A DNA stretch of 64,000 nt from Roseibium algicola (GCF_001999245.1 NZ_CP019630.1:496001-560000); one strand, 5' to 3'. Shown: positions 1 through 9,509, counted from the stretch's first letter. The notes: a model not told the origin generated them from the sequence alone. Translations and numbers: made by a program.

Positions 1-1026
1 GACAGGCAGACCGTCGAACAGGATTTCGCCGCCCTGCACTTCTTCCAGACCCAGGATAGCCCGCGTCAGTGTGGACTTGCCGCAACCCGATTCACCGACA
101 AGGCCGAGGCTCTCGCCCTTGCGGATCTCGAAGCTGACGCCATCAACAGCACGAAACTGCGTGGTCTTGCCCCACCATCCGTGTGTATGTCCGGTATAAT
201 CGCGCACGACATCACGCACCTGCAGGAGAGGCTGCTCCTGCGTTTCGTTGCCGCGTTCGGGCACATGGGCGGAGGCTTCCAGCAGCGCACGCGAATAGGG
301 ATGCTGCAGATTGCCGAAGAGCGTCTTGGCCGGACCGCTTTCGACCACCTCACCCTGACGCATGATCACCAGATCGTCGGCAAGGTCGGCCACAACCGCG
401 AGGTCGTGGCTGATCAGCATCAGCCCCATGCCGTCCTCGGCGACGAGACGCTTCAGAAGTTCCAGGATCTGTGCCTGGGTCGTGACATCCAGTGCAGTGG
501 TCGGTTCGTCGGCAATCAGCAGCTTGGGCTTGAGCGCAATGGCCATGGCGATGACCACTCTCTGGCGCTGACCGCCGGAGAGTTCGTGCGGATACCGGCT
601 TAACGGAAACCGTTCCTGCGGCAGTTCCGCGCGTTGCAGGGCATCCGCTGCGCGAACCATTGCTTCGGCTTTCGAAACGCGCTCGTGGATCAGGATTGTC
701 TCGGCAACCTGGTCGCCGATGGTCTTCAGCGGATTGAGCGCGGTCATCGGCTCCTGGAAGACCATGCCGACATCCCGCCCGCGCAGGCCACACATTTCGG
801 CTTCGCTGAGCAACAGGATATCCTTGCCCGACAGATTGATCGAACCGGTGCAGGAAGCGCCGCCCGGCAACAGCTGCAGCACGGAAAAGGCCGTGATCGA
901 CTTGCCTGATCCACTCTCGCCGATCACCCCGAGAATACGGCCCGGCGCCACTTCCATTGAGACATTCCGGAGGATCTGAAGACCGTGAATGGAAAGCGAC
1001 AGGTTCCTTATGGTCAGAAGGCTCAT
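1..1026 (-). CDS. Fused double-ATPase of a dipeptide/oligopeptide ABC transporter (3' end outside window)
   Basis: This is the energising ATPase of the peptide-type importer encoded by the next genes. About 342 codons are visible with no stop, so the C-terminus lies beyond base 1. The first nucleotide-binding domain is complete: Walker A GESGSGKS, signature LSGGQRQR and Walker [14 protein letters not shown] second ATPase domain begins around residue 265 and has its own Walker [10 protein letters not shown], so DppD- and DppF-type halves are fused in one chain as in GsiA-like proteins. The ATG at 1026 overlaps the permease stop as ATGA, implying translational coupling. Only the missing tail limits the call. 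Confidence 0.9.
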   Translation of the reverse strand, partial: MSLLTIRNLSLSIHGLQILRNVSMEVAPGRILGVIGESGSGKSITAFSVLQLLPGGASCTGSINLSGKDILLLSEAEMCGLRGRDVGMVFQEPMTALNPLKTIGDQVAETILIHERVSKAEAMVRAADALQRAELPQERFPLSRYPHELSGGQRQRVVIAMAIALKPKLLIADEPTTALDVTTQAQILELLKRLVAEDGMGLMLISHDLAVVADLADDLVIMRQGEVVESGPAKTLFGNLQHPYSRALLEASAHVPERGNETQEQPLLQVRDVVRDYTGHTHGWWGKTTQFRAVDGVSFEIRKGESLGLVGESGCGKSTLTRAILGLEEVQGGEILFDGLPV

Positions 1027-1853
1027 GTCCGGGCCCTCCTGAGTTTCGGATCGAGACTGTCCCGCAGGCCGTCGCCAAGCAGGTTCAGTCCAAGGACCGT
1101 CAGAAGAATGGCAAGGCCCGGAAACAGCGCCAGATGAGGCGCGAGCGATATCATCGTCTGGCTGTCTGCCAGCATCCGCCCCCAACTGGCAGTCGGCGGC
1201 TGTGCTCCGAGGCCGACATAGCTGAGCCCCGCTTCGGCGAGAATGCCCAGAGAGAACTGGATCGTGCCCTGAACGATCAGGAGATTGGCGACGTTGGGCA
1301 GGATGTGTTCCAGCGAAATACGCGCCGAGCCTTTGCCCGCGACCCGCGCCGCCAGAATGTATTCCCGGTTCCAGAGCGACAGCGCGGCGCCCCGCGTCAG
1401 GCGGGCGAAGACCGGGATATTGAAGATGCCGATGGCGATGATGGCGTTGAGCGCCGACGCCCCGAAGACGGCAGTGATCATGACCGCGATCAGAAGGCTT
1501 GGAAACGCAAACACAAGGTCATTGGCGCGCATGATGATCTCGTCCATCAGGCCGCCTTTCCTGGCAGCAGCAGCAAGACCGAGCGGCACACCAACAGCCA
1601 TGCCGATGCCGACAGCCACCAGGGCGACGGCAATGGATGTGCGCGCACCGACCATGATCATGCTGAGAATGTCCCGCCCGAACTGATCGGTACCGAAGGG
1701 GTGCAGCCAGCTTGGCGGCTTCATGCGGTTGGCGATATCGAGCACTGTCGTGTCATACGGCACCCAGACGAGGCTGATAAGCGCGGCGGCCGTGAACAGA
1801 AGCGTCAGAATGGCGCCTGGCAGCAGTGTGCGGCTGTGGAACAGGACGCTCAT
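1023..1853 (-). CDS. Peptide-type ABC transporter permease, DppC family
   Basis: An inner-membrane permease subunit of 276 residues with about six hydrophobic segments. It carries the cytoplasmic EAA-type loop (AARVAGKGSARISLEHILPN) that contacts the ATPase. The ATG at 1853 overlaps the stop of the upstream permease as TGATG; a TTG one codon earlier is also possible but less likely. It has the usual length for DppC/OppC proteins and sits in the usual gene order. The substrate cannot be read from this subunit. Confidence 0.9.
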   Translation of the reverse strand: MSVLFHSRTLLPGAILTLLFTAAALISLVWVPYDTTVLDIANRMKPPSWLHPFGTDQFGRDILSMIMVGARTSIAVALVAVGIGMAVGVPLGLAAAARKGGLMDEIIMRANDLVFAFPSLLIAVMITAVFGASALNAIIAIGIFNIPVFARLTRGAALSLWNREYILAARVAGKGSARISLEHILPNVANLLIVQGTIQFSLGILAEAGLSYVGLGAQPPTASWGRMLADSQTMISLAPHLALFPGLAILLTVLGLNLLGDGLRDSLDPKLRRART

Positions 1854-2800
1854 CAACGGCGCCTCCGCAGTCTCGGATCGACCCAGGCATAGGCCATGTC
1901 GACAGTGAAGTTGACGACGATGACCGCAAAGACCAGCAGCATCACGACGCTTTCGACCACGATCAGGTCGCGCGCGCTGATCGACTGAAAGACCAGCCTG
2001 CCGAGGCCCGGCAGGAAGAAGACGTTTTCAATGATGATTGCGCCCGCCAGCAGGAAGGAGAATTGCAGCCCGAGGATCGTCAGCACCGGAATAAGGGCAT
2101 TGCGCACCGCATGACGCCAGAGTGCCTGTCCCTTGCTGAGACCCTTGGCACGGGCAGTGCGGATGAAGTCCTCTCCCAGCGTGTCCAGCAGGCTGGAGCG
2201 CATGACCCGTGTCAGGATGCTCGCCTGCGGCAGGGCCAGGGCGATGGCCGGCAGCGTCAGCGCCTTCATGGCGGCGAAGAATCCCGCGTCCCACCCGGGA
2301 AACCCGCCGGCGGAAAACCAGCGCAGATTGATCGCAAAGACCAGCACCATCAGCATCGCGAACCAGAAATTGGGGATGGCGATGCCGAGCTGGGTCACGC
2401 CCATGACGGCGCCATCGGCGTGGGAGCCCCGGCGCGAGGCAGCCCAGATACCGGCCGGAAAAGCGATCAAGGTGCTCAGCACCAGCGCATAAACTGCGAG
2501 CGGCAGAGACACCCAAAGCCTGTCGGCGATCATGCCTGCAACGGGTGTGCGATACGTGTAGGACGTGCCGAAATCGCCGACCAGAAGACCACCTGCCCAG
2601 GCTGCATAGCGCTCAAAGATGCTGCCGCCAAGGCCCAGTTCCTCGCGCAGGGCTGCAAGCGTGTCTTCCTGGGCGTTGAGGCCAAGCATGTAGGACGCCG
2701 GATCACCCGGCACCACTTCCAGCGCCAGGAAGATTATCACCGACGCGGCCACGAGGCTGAGCCCCAGGGACAGAAGGCGTTTCAGGAAATATTGCAGCAT
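1853..2800 (-). CDS. Peptide-type ABC transporter permease, DppB family
   Basis: The partner permease, 315 residues. The N-terminal membrane anchor is followed by the typical periplasmic PGDPASYMLGLNA segment and GDFGTSYTYRTPV loop of DppB/GsiC proteins. Further membrane spans and an EAA loop (TARAKGLSKGQALWRHAVRN) follow. It is separated from the upstream binding-protein gene by about 100 bases holding a stem-loop, and overlaps the next permease by one base. Family assignment is firm; the substrate is inferred only from context. Confidence 0.9.
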   Translation of the reverse strand: MLQYFLKRLLSLGLSLVAASVIIFLALEVVPGDPASYMLGLNAQEDTLAALREELGLGGSIFERYAAWAGGLLVGDFGTSYTYRTPVAGMIADRLWVSLPLAVYALVLSTLIAFPAGIWAASRRGSHADGAVMGVTQLGIAIPNFWFAMLMVLVFAINLRWFSAGGFPGWDAGFFAAMKALTLPAIALALPQASILTRVMRSSLLDTLGEDFIRTARAKGLSKGQALWRHAVRNALIPVLTILGLQFSFLLAGAIIIENVFFLPGLGRLVFQSISARDLIVVESVVMLLVFAVIVVNFTVDMAYAWVDPRLRRRR

Positions 2801-2857
2801 GAACGCGTCGCGTGCCTATCGGCAGTCAGATACCGGCAAAAGGAAAGGAGTGAAGGT

Positions 2858-2886
2858 GGATGCCCGCACACCGGGCGCGAGCATCC
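2858..2886 (-). other. Intercistronic stem-loop after a binding-protein gene
   Basis: GGATGC and GCATCC arms enclose an inner GCCCG-CACAC-CGGGC hairpin with a small bulge, between the stop of the binding-protein gene and the DppB start. There is no clear T-run. It may stabilise the 5' part of the transcript or partly terminate it, which would give excess binding protein. The role is inferred. Confidence 0.4.
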
Positions 2887-2901
2887 GCTTTGCGGTATGG
2901 G

Positions 2902-4386
2902 TCAGTCTTCCCAATAGACCGCCGTCAGATCCGTTGCCTGGGTCGGCTGGTTTTCCCAGAGCCCCTTGATCTTGGCGTCGGCGATTGTTGGGAATGCGAG
3001 CTGGAACAGGTAGGTGTTGACGTAGTCCCTCGAGATGGTCTCCTGAGCCTGTTTCAGAAGGTCGGAGCGTTTTGCCGGATCGTTCTCCGCAGTCAGATCG
3101 GCAATGAGCTTCTGGAAGTCCGCATTGTCATACTGGAAATAGTAATCCGGCCGGGCATAGATGCCGATATCCATCGGCTCGGTATGGCTGACGATTGTCA
3201 GGCCGAAATCCTTGCCCTTGAAGACCTGCTCAAGCCACTGCGCCCATTCCAGGTTGGTGATTTCCGTTTCGATACCGACGGCGCGTAGTTGTGCGGCGAT
3301 GATCTCCCCGCCCCGGCGAGCATAGGATGGCGGCGGCAGCTTGAGTGTGGTGGTGAAACCATCCGCATAGCCGGCTTCGGCCAGCAGCTTCTTGGCGAGG
3401 TCCGGATCGTACTGGCTGCTCCCCGTCAGATCCACGTAATCAGGGTTATGCGGCGCAAAATGCGTGCCGATCGGCGTGCCGTAACCGAACATCGCGCCAT
3501 CGATGATCGCCTGCCGGTCAACCGCGTGGGCAATCGCTTCGCGCACCTTGATGTTGTCCAGCGGCGGCAGCTTGTTGTTGGCTGCAAGAATGGTCTCGCC
3601 TTCGGTAGAGCCGACCAGCACCTGGAAGCGGGCGTCGGCCTCGAACTGCGGCAGGTTTTCCGGCGCCGGAAAACCGACGAAGGCGTTGACGTCTTCCGCC
3701 ATCACGGCCGCGAAGGCAGCCGTCGGATCGGAAATGAACTTGAAGGTGACCTTGTCGAGCTTGGCCGGTTCACCCCAGTAGTCGGCGTTCTTTTCCAGAT
3801 CGATCCGGTCGCCCTGTACCCAGTCGGTGAACTTGAACGCGCCCGTTCCAACCGGCTTGCTCTTGATATCGCCAATGGATTCCGGAGCGACAATAACCGC
3901 ATCGCCCCAGGCCATGTTGAACAGGAAACTGCCGTTCGGCTCCTTGAGCGTTACCTTCACGGTCAGCGGATCAACCACTTCCACGCTCTCGATACCGGCA
4001 AACAGCGCTTTCTGGGCGTTCTGACTGTCGTCTGCGCGGGCACGATCGAGACTGAACTTGACGTCGTCCGCCGTCAGATCGGATCCATCGTGAAATTTCA
4101 CGCCGTCGTGCAACTTGAAGGTATAGGTCTTGCCGTCCTCGGAAATCTCCCAGCTTTCGGCCAGCCCGGGATTGACCGAACCATCCGGACCGAAGCGGGT
4201 CAGGCCTTCGAAGACGTTGGAGTAAAGGACAGAATCAATCGCGCCTGCAGCGGCACCAGTCGGGTCCAGATGTGGCGGTTCCAGTTGCATGGCAACCACG
4301 ATATCGCTCTTTGCATGGGCCATTCCCATGCTCGCTGCCAGTGCCAAAGCACTGACCAGACCCAATCCAAACTTACGCAAACGCAT
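2902..4386 (-). CDS. Extracellular solute-binding protein, family 5 (peptide/nickel type)
   Basis: A periplasmic receptor of 494 residues for the transporter downstream. An N-terminal signal peptide (Arg-rich start, hydrophobic core, cut near AHA-K) is followed by the family 5 pattern: PHLDP near the start, AESWEISEDGKTYTFKLHDGVKFHDG, GTGAFKF and EAIAHAVDR. The ATG at 4386 has a strong GGGGGAAG ribosome site and overlaps the 3' end of the deacylase gene by 14 bases, so the two are probably co-transcribed. Together they suggest import and hydrolysis of an acylated amino acid or small peptide; this is inference. Confidence 0.9.
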   Translation of the reverse strand: MRLRKFGLGLVSALALAASMGMAHAKSDIVVAMQLEPPHLDPTGAAAGAIDSVLYSNVFEGLTRFGPDGSVNPGLAESWEISEDGKTYTFKLHDGVKFHDGSDLTADDVKFSLDRARADDSQNAQKALFAGIESVEVVDPLTVKVTLKEPNGSFLFNMAWGDAVIVAPESIGDIKSKPVGTGAFKFTDWVQGDRIDLEKNADYWGEPAKLDKVTFKFISDPTAAFAAVMAEDVNAFVGFPAPENLPQFEADARFQVLVGSTEGETILAANNKLPPLDNIKVREAIAHAVDRQAIIDGAMFGYGTPIGTHFAPHNPDYVDLTGSSQYDPDLAKKLLAEAGYADGFTTTLKLPPPSYARRGGEIIAAQLRAVGIETEITNLEWAQWLEQVFKGKDFGLTIVSHTEPMDIGIYARPDYYFQYDNADFQKLIADLTAENDPAKRSDLLKQAQETISRDYVNTYLFQLAFPTIADAKIKGLWENQPTQATDLTAVYWED

Positions 4387-5698
4387 GACTTCCCCCTTTA
4401 TTGAGGCTGCTTTCGCAAGGCCTTGCCAACAGCTCGATCAGCGAACGGCCCATGACCTTCGCAGAATCGAGCATGTCATCCACTCCCACATATTCGTCCG
4501 GTTTATGTGCCAGATCCAGAATGCCCGGGCCATAGGCGATACAATTTTTCAGTTTGCCGATACGATCGATATGCTTCTGGTCGTAGGTACCCGGGCTGAC
4601 GACATATTCAGCTTCACGGCCCATGGTTTCGGCAATGGCCTTGGCGACGGTCCGCACGACGGGTGCATCCTTTTCCGTCATGGTGGGCAGCACCCTGTGC
4701 AGTTCCCGCAAGTCGTAGCGGAACTTGTCGCGCCGTCCTTCAACCGTCTTCAGAACTTCCAGGACTTCCGCCTGCACGTCGTCGATATTTTCTTCCAGCA
4801 GGAACCGGCGGTCGATCACCATCCGGCAACTGTCCGGCACGCAGGGGCTCGGAAGACCGGTAAAGTCCGCATCGCCTTCCGATTGACCACCGTGGATGGA
4901 ATTGATGTTGAGTGTCGACTGTTTCGCGCCTTCCGGCACCACCGGCATTTCGGTGCGCTTTTGCGCGAGCGCCGGAAACAGGCTCTGCTCCATCTCGTCG
5001 ATCACCGCTCCCATGTGCCGGACAGCACAATCTCCGAGGAACGGCATCGAGCCATGAGCGATCTCTCCGAATGTCTCCAGCTCGGCCCACCACACTCCTC
5101 GGTGTCCGAGGCAGATCCGGTCCTTGTTCAGCGGCTCGGGAATGATGACGTGCTGAACCCGATCCGGACTGAAATAGCCCTTGCCTGCAAGATAGGCGAC
5201 GCCGCCGTAGCCACCCGATTCCTCGTCGGCCGTTCCGCTGATCTCGATAGCTCCGGCAAAGTCTGGACAGACTGCAAGGAAAGCCTCGGCTGCAACGATG
5301 CTGGCGGCAAGGCCGCCCTTCATGTCGCAGGCGCCGCGGCCGTAAATCTTGCCGTCGACAAGTTCCCCGCCGAACGGATCCTTTGTCCAGCCGTGGCCGA
5401 CGTCGACAACGTCGATATGACTGTTGAAATGCACGCATTCGCCCGGCCGGTCGCCATCCCGGCGCGCGACGATGTTCCAGCGCGGATATTTGTCGCTGTC
5501 GCCGGGCGTTCCATGCGCCCGGATCAGTTCGATGTCGAAGCCGGACCTGGACAGACGCTTCTGCAGATAATCGCAGATATCGCGGTAGTTCTCGCCGGGC
5601 GGGTTGAGCGTAGGAATGCGCAGGAGGTCCTGGGTCAACGCGATCAGATCCTCGCGCCTTCCGTCGATCTCCCTGATCAGGTCGTCTGCTAGCGCCAT
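4373..5698 (-). CDS. M20 family deacylase/peptidase (ArgE/DapE-like)
   Basis: A probable cytoplasmic zinc amidohydrolase of 441 residues. The metal-ligand motifs are visible: HFNSHIDVV, then GRGACDMKGG and DEESGGYGG, the pattern of acetylornithine deacetylase, succinyl-diaminopimelate desuccinylase and carboxypeptidase G2-type enzymes. It is the first gene of the minus-strand transporter operon and overlaps the binding-protein gene, so its substrate is likely what the transporter brings in. It is unlikely to be the housekeeping ArgE or DapE given this catabolic setting. The ATG is at 5698, divergent from the LuxR gene. Confidence 0.85.
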   Translation of the reverse strand: MALADDLIREIDGRREDLIALTQDLLRIPTLNPPGENYRDICDYLQKRLSRSGFDIELIRAHGTPGDSDKYPRWNIVARRDGDRPGECVHFNSHIDVVDVGHGWTKDPFGGELVDGKIYGRGACDMKGGLAASIVAAEAFLAVCPDFAGAIEISGTADEESGGYGGVAYLAGKGYFSPDRVQHVIIPEPLNKDRICLGHRGVWWAELETFGEIAHGSMPFLGDCAVRHMGAVIDEMEQSLFPALAQKRTEMPVVPEGAKQSTLNINSIHGGQSEGDADFTGLPSPCVPDSCRMVIDRRFLLEENIDDVQAEVLEVLKTVEGRRDKFRYDLRELHRVLPTMTEKDAPVVRTVAKAIAETMGREAEYVVSPGTYDQKHIDRIGKLKNCIAYGPGILDLAHKPDEYVGVDDMLDSAKVMGRSLIELLARPCESSLNKGGSHAFA

Positions 5699-5740
5699 CC
5701 CGTCTCAGCCTCCCCTTGGTAAAAGCAACGAGAACTATGC

Positions 5741-5784
5741 TACCGTCAAACTACGGTGCCAATACCGTAGGAACACGGTGAAAC
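5741..5784. promoter_or_regulatory. Four-fold 11-bp phased repeat, candidate operator
   Basis: Pentamers ACCGT, ACGGT, ACCGT and ACGGT start at 5742, 5753, 5764 and 5775, exactly 11 bp apart and alternating in orientation. The inner pair extends to a perfect 7-bp dyad, CTACGGT-N6-ACCGTAG (5751-5770). The array lies between the divergent deacylase and LuxR genes and runs to the base before the LuxR ATG, so it overlaps that gene's ribosome site. It is a likely binding site for the LuxR-type protein, giving autoregulation. Confidence 0.65.
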
Positions 5785-6324
5785 ATGACAGACCTCGACC
5801 AACTGGCCTTCGAAAACGCGCCCATGGGTTTGGCGCTGACCGAAAACCGGATCATTCGTGCCTGCAATCAGACATTCGTTGAAATGTTCGGGTTCAAGAA
5901 GTCTCAGCTGATCGGGCAGAGTTTCCGGCTGCTCTACGGCACGGATCAGGAATTTCACCAGATCCGCGACATTGGCCTGGAGCCCTTGCGCCGGTCCCTG
6001 CCCTATACGGACGAGCGGTTGATGCGCCGGTCTGATGGAACGCCTATCTGGTGCCGGTTCCGGGCAAGAACCCTGACGCCGGAAACACCGCTGGCGCGGA
6101 TCGTCCTGAGTTTCGCCCTGATCGACAATGCTGCCGCCGGGCCGAAGCTGACACCGCGCGAACGCGATGTCCTGCTGCTTCTTTCCCAAGGGCAGACCAG
6201 CAAGGAGATGGGCCGCATTCTGGGACTCTCGCCCAGAACCGTCGAAGACGTGCGCGCGCGGCTCCTGAAAAAGTTTCAGGTCAAAAGCGTTGCCGTGCTG
6301 CTGTCCCGGCTTTCCGGACAATAG
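5785..6324 (+). CDS. PAS-LuxR transcriptional regulator
   Basis: A 179-residue one-component regulator. Residues about 5-115 form a PAS-type sensor domain (FENAPMGLALTENR start, later SDGTPIWCRFRA). Residues about 117-179 are a LuxR/NarL helix-turn-helix: LTPRERDVLLLLSQG, then SKEMGRILGLSPRTVEDV. No receiver domain or membrane segment is seen. It is transcribed away from the deacylase-transporter operon, with the phased repeat array between them, so it most likely controls that operon and itself. The ligand is unknown. Confidence 0.85.
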   Translation: MTDLDQLAFENAPMGLALTENRIIRACNQTFVEMFGFKKSQLIGQSFRLLYGTDQEFHQIRDIGLEPLRRSLPYTDERLMRRSDGTPIWCRFRARTLTPETPLARIVLSFALIDNAAAGPKLTPRERDVLLLLSQGQTSKEMGRILGLSPRTVEDVRARLLKKFQVKSVAVLLSRLSGQ

Positions 6325-6346
6325 ACGGCACGCATCTGTTCGCTTG

Positions 6347-7498
6347 TTACTCGCCTGGTTTCAAACCATTGGGCTTGAAGGCCCCGCCGAAGGGCGACGG
6401 ATTGGCTTTCACCGGCGCTTCAACCGGCGCCGTGGACGCAGGTGCCTGGTTCTGCTGTTGCGCTTCCATCTTCCGGCGCTGTTCCTCCAGAAGTTCCTGC
6501 TGACGAGCGCGCTTGTCATCGAGGATCTGCTGTTTGCAAACGCCAGCATCGTGCTGCGAACCCTGATAGGTGGCAAAGCCTGCAACACCCAGAAGGATCA
6601 CGAAGATCGTCAGCGGGTGGACCAGTGTCCGCAGAACCGGATTGCCGTAAATGCGGGAACGCGCAGCAGTGCCGGTCCGCATCACTTCCTTCCGACGCAT
6701 GTGGGCTTCGTGGACCACCGCCCCGATCAGCGTGATGCCGATGATGATGACCGCGAGCGCCGACAAGGAAGGGTCTGTCCCATGACGGACCTTGGAAGCC
6801 AGTGCCGTGGTGAATGTATTGCCGGAGAGGATCGTGAAGACGGTGGTGTTGTAGTTCTCGAAGGATGCCAGGAAGGTCAGGAAGGCGGCAGAGCCGATGG
6901 CCGGCCACAGGAACGGCAACAGGATCTTGCGGAAAGCCTGTCCCGGCGTCGCGCCGAGATCGAGCGCGGCTTCCGTAAGGATCGGATCGAAGCGCTGCAG
7001 TCTTGCGAGAAACACCAGCATCGCATAGGCGGAAATGAAGGTGACCTGACCGGCAAGGGTCAGAAACATGCCGTTGTAGAAGATCGAACCGTAGTCCGCC
7101 CCGACGGACCTGCCGAAGGCGCCCCAGAAGACAATGGTCGAGATGCCGAGAACGACGCCCGGAATGAGGATAGGCGTGATCAGCACCGTGTAGAGCGCCG
7201 CCCGCAGACGCGGTCCGAGTTCCGAGAGTGCAAGCGCTCCCGCCAGCCCGATCGGCACGGCAATGACCACCACACTGATGGCGATCACCAAGCTGTTGGC
7301 CAGCCCGCTCATAAGACGGTCATTGGCGAAGAGGACACCAAACCAATCCGTCGTGAAGCATTCCCATGGCGTGATCCGCGGGAAGGAGGATGAATTGAAC
7401 GCCGTGATCACCATGATGATCAGCGGCCCGAACAGGAAGGTGAAGAAAAGCAGAGAGAAGCCTGCCGCGACCACGCCGCCGCCTGTGCCCCGGTTCAT
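6347..7498 (-). CDS. PotC-like ABC permease with an unusual C-terminal extension
   Basis: An inner-membrane subunit of a spermidine/putrescine-type importer. Residues 1-272 are a normal PotC/PotI permease with six spans and the EAA loop (EAALDLGATPGQAFRKILLP, 176-195). The family normally ends here, but this protein continues to 383. The extra part has a seventh hydrophobic segment (about 295-311), a charged Gln/Glu/Arg stretch predicted to be helical or coiled (322-350), then a Pro/Ala-rich tail. The ATG at 7498 overlaps the upstream permease stop as ATGA; a longer in-frame start would run into that gene and is rejected. The tail would be periplasmic if the seventh segment spans the membrane. 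Confidence 0.87.
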   Translation of the reverse strand: MNRGTGGGVVAAGFSLLFFTFLFGPLIIMVITAFNSSSFPRITPWECFTTDWFGVLFANDRLMSGLANSLVIAISVVVIAVPIGLAGALALSELGPRLRAALYTVLITPILIPGVVLGISTIVFWGAFGRSVGADYGSIFYNGMFLTLAGQVTFISAYAMLVFLARLQRFDPILTEAALDLGATPGQAFRKILLPFLWPAIGSAAFLTFLASFENYNTTVFTILSGNTFTTALASKVRHGTDPSLSALAVIIIGITLIGAVVHEAHMRRKEVMRTGTAARSRIYGNPVLRTLVHPLTIFVILLGVAGFATYQGSQHDAGVCKQQILDDKRARQQELLEEQRRKMEAQQQNQAPASTAPVEAPVKANPSPFGGAFKPNGLKPGE

Positions 7499-8424
7499 CG
7501 GCCGATCTCCCCGATGGAGACCTTGAAGATCCGCATCAGCATCATGACGAAGGAGATGCAGACAATCAGCAGGATCACCGCATAGGCCGAACCGCGTTGC
7601 CAGTTGGCGCTCTCGTTGAACCACTGGTAGATGAGCTGGGTGAACCAGAGATTGGAAGGACCGCCGAGGATCTGGGGGGCTGCAAGCGCACCTGCCGTCA
7701 GCATGAACACCATGGTTGCCCCGGAGGCGATGCCCGGCTTGGCAACCGGCAGCACCACCCGCCAATGCACCCGCCACCAGCTGGCACCCATGTCCCTTGC
7801 CGCTTCGATCTGGTTGCGGTCGAGCGCCTCGACGGCATTGAAGATCGGGAAAACCATCAGGAGGATGTAGGCATAGGTCAGCCCGGAATAGAGCGCGACG
7901 TCAGCCCGGATGAAATCGACAGGCTGATCCCACAACCCCACCGACATGCCGATGCCGTTGATGAGGCCTGTTGAGCCGAACAGGACACGGAAGGCGAAGG
8001 CACGCAGGATCTCATTGACCCAGAAAGGCACGATCAGGCCGATGACCATCATCCGCGCCGCCACGCCAGTGGCCGAATGAGCGAGAATGAAGGCGATCGG
8101 GTAGCAAAGCAGAATGTCGATACAGGTGACGAACACCGCCGCGATCAGGGTCTTGAACAGGATACCGATATCGAGCGTGTTGACCGTGCCGTCATTGCCT
8201 TGGAAAAAATATGAGTAGTTTTCAAGAGTGTAGACATCTTGCGGTCCACCGACATCAGCTGCCGGCAGGTTGAACCGGAAGGAATAGTCGAGCATTGCCA
8301 CCTGCGGCAGCGTGATCAGGCAGATGACCCAGAACAGGACCGCCACGGCGACGAACGATGCAGCGCCAAGACCATGTTTGCCGGAAATTTCCCTGAATAC
8401 GTTTTGAAGCGCTTTCATCCTCAC
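7495..8424 (-). CDS. PotB-like ABC permease
   Basis: The partner permease of the polyamine-type importer, 309 residues with six predicted spans. It has the EAA-type loop EAARDMGASWWRVHWRVVLP near residue 205, as in PotB/PotH. I place the start at GTG 8424 because it forms a GTGA overlap with the stop of the ATPase gene; an ATG two codons later is an alternative. The operon order is binding protein, ATPase, PotB, PotC. Confidence 0.9.
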   Translation of the reverse strand: MRMKALQNVFREISGKHGLGAASFVAVAVLFWVICLITLPQVAMLDYSFRFNLPAADVGGPQDVYTLENYSYFFQGNDGTVNTLDIGILFKTLIAAVFVTCIDILLCYPIAFILAHSATGVAARMMVIGLIVPFWVNEILRAFAFRVLFGSTGLINGIGMSVGLWDQPVDFIRADVALYSGLTYAYILLMVFPIFNAVEALDRNQIEAARDMGASWWRVHWRVVLPVAKPGIASGATMVFMLTAGALAAPQILGGPSNLWFTQLIYQWFNESANWQRGSAYAVILLIVCISFVMMLMRIFKVSIGEIGR

Positions 8425-9509
8425 GCTCCCGCAAGTGCGCCATGCGGCAGGACAATTGCCTGCTCAGGCGTGAAGCCGAGCGATACAGCACCACCGGAGA
8501 GATTGTCCGGCGCTCCGCCAAGGTTGACCCGGGTGAGCCGAAGCTGGACACCGTTCGCTTCCAGGAACATCTGCCGCGAATTGCCTTCGAACTCTTCCTT
8601 CACCCAGTTTGCTGTCAGGCTGTTGGTGGCGCCATCACCAAGGCTCAGTTGCTCAGGCCGAATGAACAGGATGCAGTCTTCGCCCGCCTTGTATTGGCGC
8701 CCGCCTGCTGCCCTTCCCTGCAGGCGGCCGAGTGGCGTTTCAACGGAAACCAACGCTTCCGACTGCTGGGCAACCTTGCCTTCGATGGCATTGGTCTCGC
8801 CCACGAATGAGGCGACAAACGAAGTCTTCGGCCGATTGTAGATGGTTTCAGGCGGGTCGACCTGCTCGATAACGCCGGAGTTCATGACCGCGACACGGTC
8901 CGACATCGTCAGGGCCTCACCCTGATCGTGGGTGATATAGATGAAGGTCAGTCCGACGCGCTGCTGGATCGCGCGCAATTCGGTGCGCATGTGATGGCGC
9001 AGCTTCAGATCGAGCGCGGACAGCGGCTCATCAAGAAGCAGAATATCCGGCTCGACCGCCAGCGCACGGGCAATCGCCACGCGCTGTCGCTGACCGCCGG
9101 AAAGTTCGTGCACCTTTTTGTCGCCGACACCGGGAAGCGCGATCATGTCCAGAAGTTCGTCTGCCCGCTTGCGCCGGTCCTTGCGGCCGATGCCCCGGAC
9201 CTCCAGCGGAAAGGCGATGTTGTCGGCAACGCTCATCAGCGGAAAGAGAGCAAGGTTCTGGAAGATCAGCGCCGTCGGGCGCTTGTTCGGGCCAATGCCC
9301 TTCATGTCCTGCCCGCCGATCAGCACCCTGCCTTCGGACGGGTCGGAGAAGCCGGAAATACACCGCAGCAAGGTGGTCTTGCCGCAGCCGGACGGCCCCA
9401 GGAAGGAGAAGAACTCACCGCCCTTGATGACGAGATGTGCATTGTCGACCGCGGTATAGGCCCCAAAACGAATGGAAACGTGATCCAGAACAATATCTTT
9501 TGTGGCCAT
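8421..9509 (-). CDS. PotA-like ABC transporter ATPase
   Basis: The ATPase of the polyamine-type importer, 362 residues. It has Walker A GPSGCGKTT, signature LSGGQRQR and Walker B ILLLDEPLSALD, then a C-terminal TOBE-type regulatory region (FIRPEQLSL). The start is placed at ATG 9509 (MATKDIVLDHVS); an in-frame extension further upstream would run into the terminator-like hairpin and is rejected. It lies about 100 bases after the binding-protein gene, beyond that hairpin. Confidence 0.92.
   Translation of the reverse strand: MATKDIVLDHVSIRFGAYTAVDNAHLVIKGGEFFSFLGPSGCGKTTLLRCISGFSDPSEGRVLIGGQDMKGIGPNKRPTALIFQNLALFPLMSVADNIAFPLEVRGIGRKDRRKRADELLDMIALPGVGDKKVHELSGGQRQRVAIARALAVEPDILLLDEPLSALDLKLRHHMRTELRAIQQRVGLTFIYITHDQGEALTMSDRVAVMNSGVIEQVDPPETIYNRPKTSFVASFVGETNAIEGKVAQQSEALVSVETPLGRLQGRAAGGRQYKAGEDCILFIRPEQLSLGDGATNSLTANWVKEEFEGNSRQMFLEANGVQLRLTRVNLGGAPDNLSGGAVSLGFTPEQAIVLPHGALAGA

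Noticed and set aside
4373..5698. Arginine or lysine biosynthesis deacylase (ArgE/DapE)
   Set aside because: It is the first gene of a transporter operon under a sensory regulator, so a catabolic deacylase is more likely.
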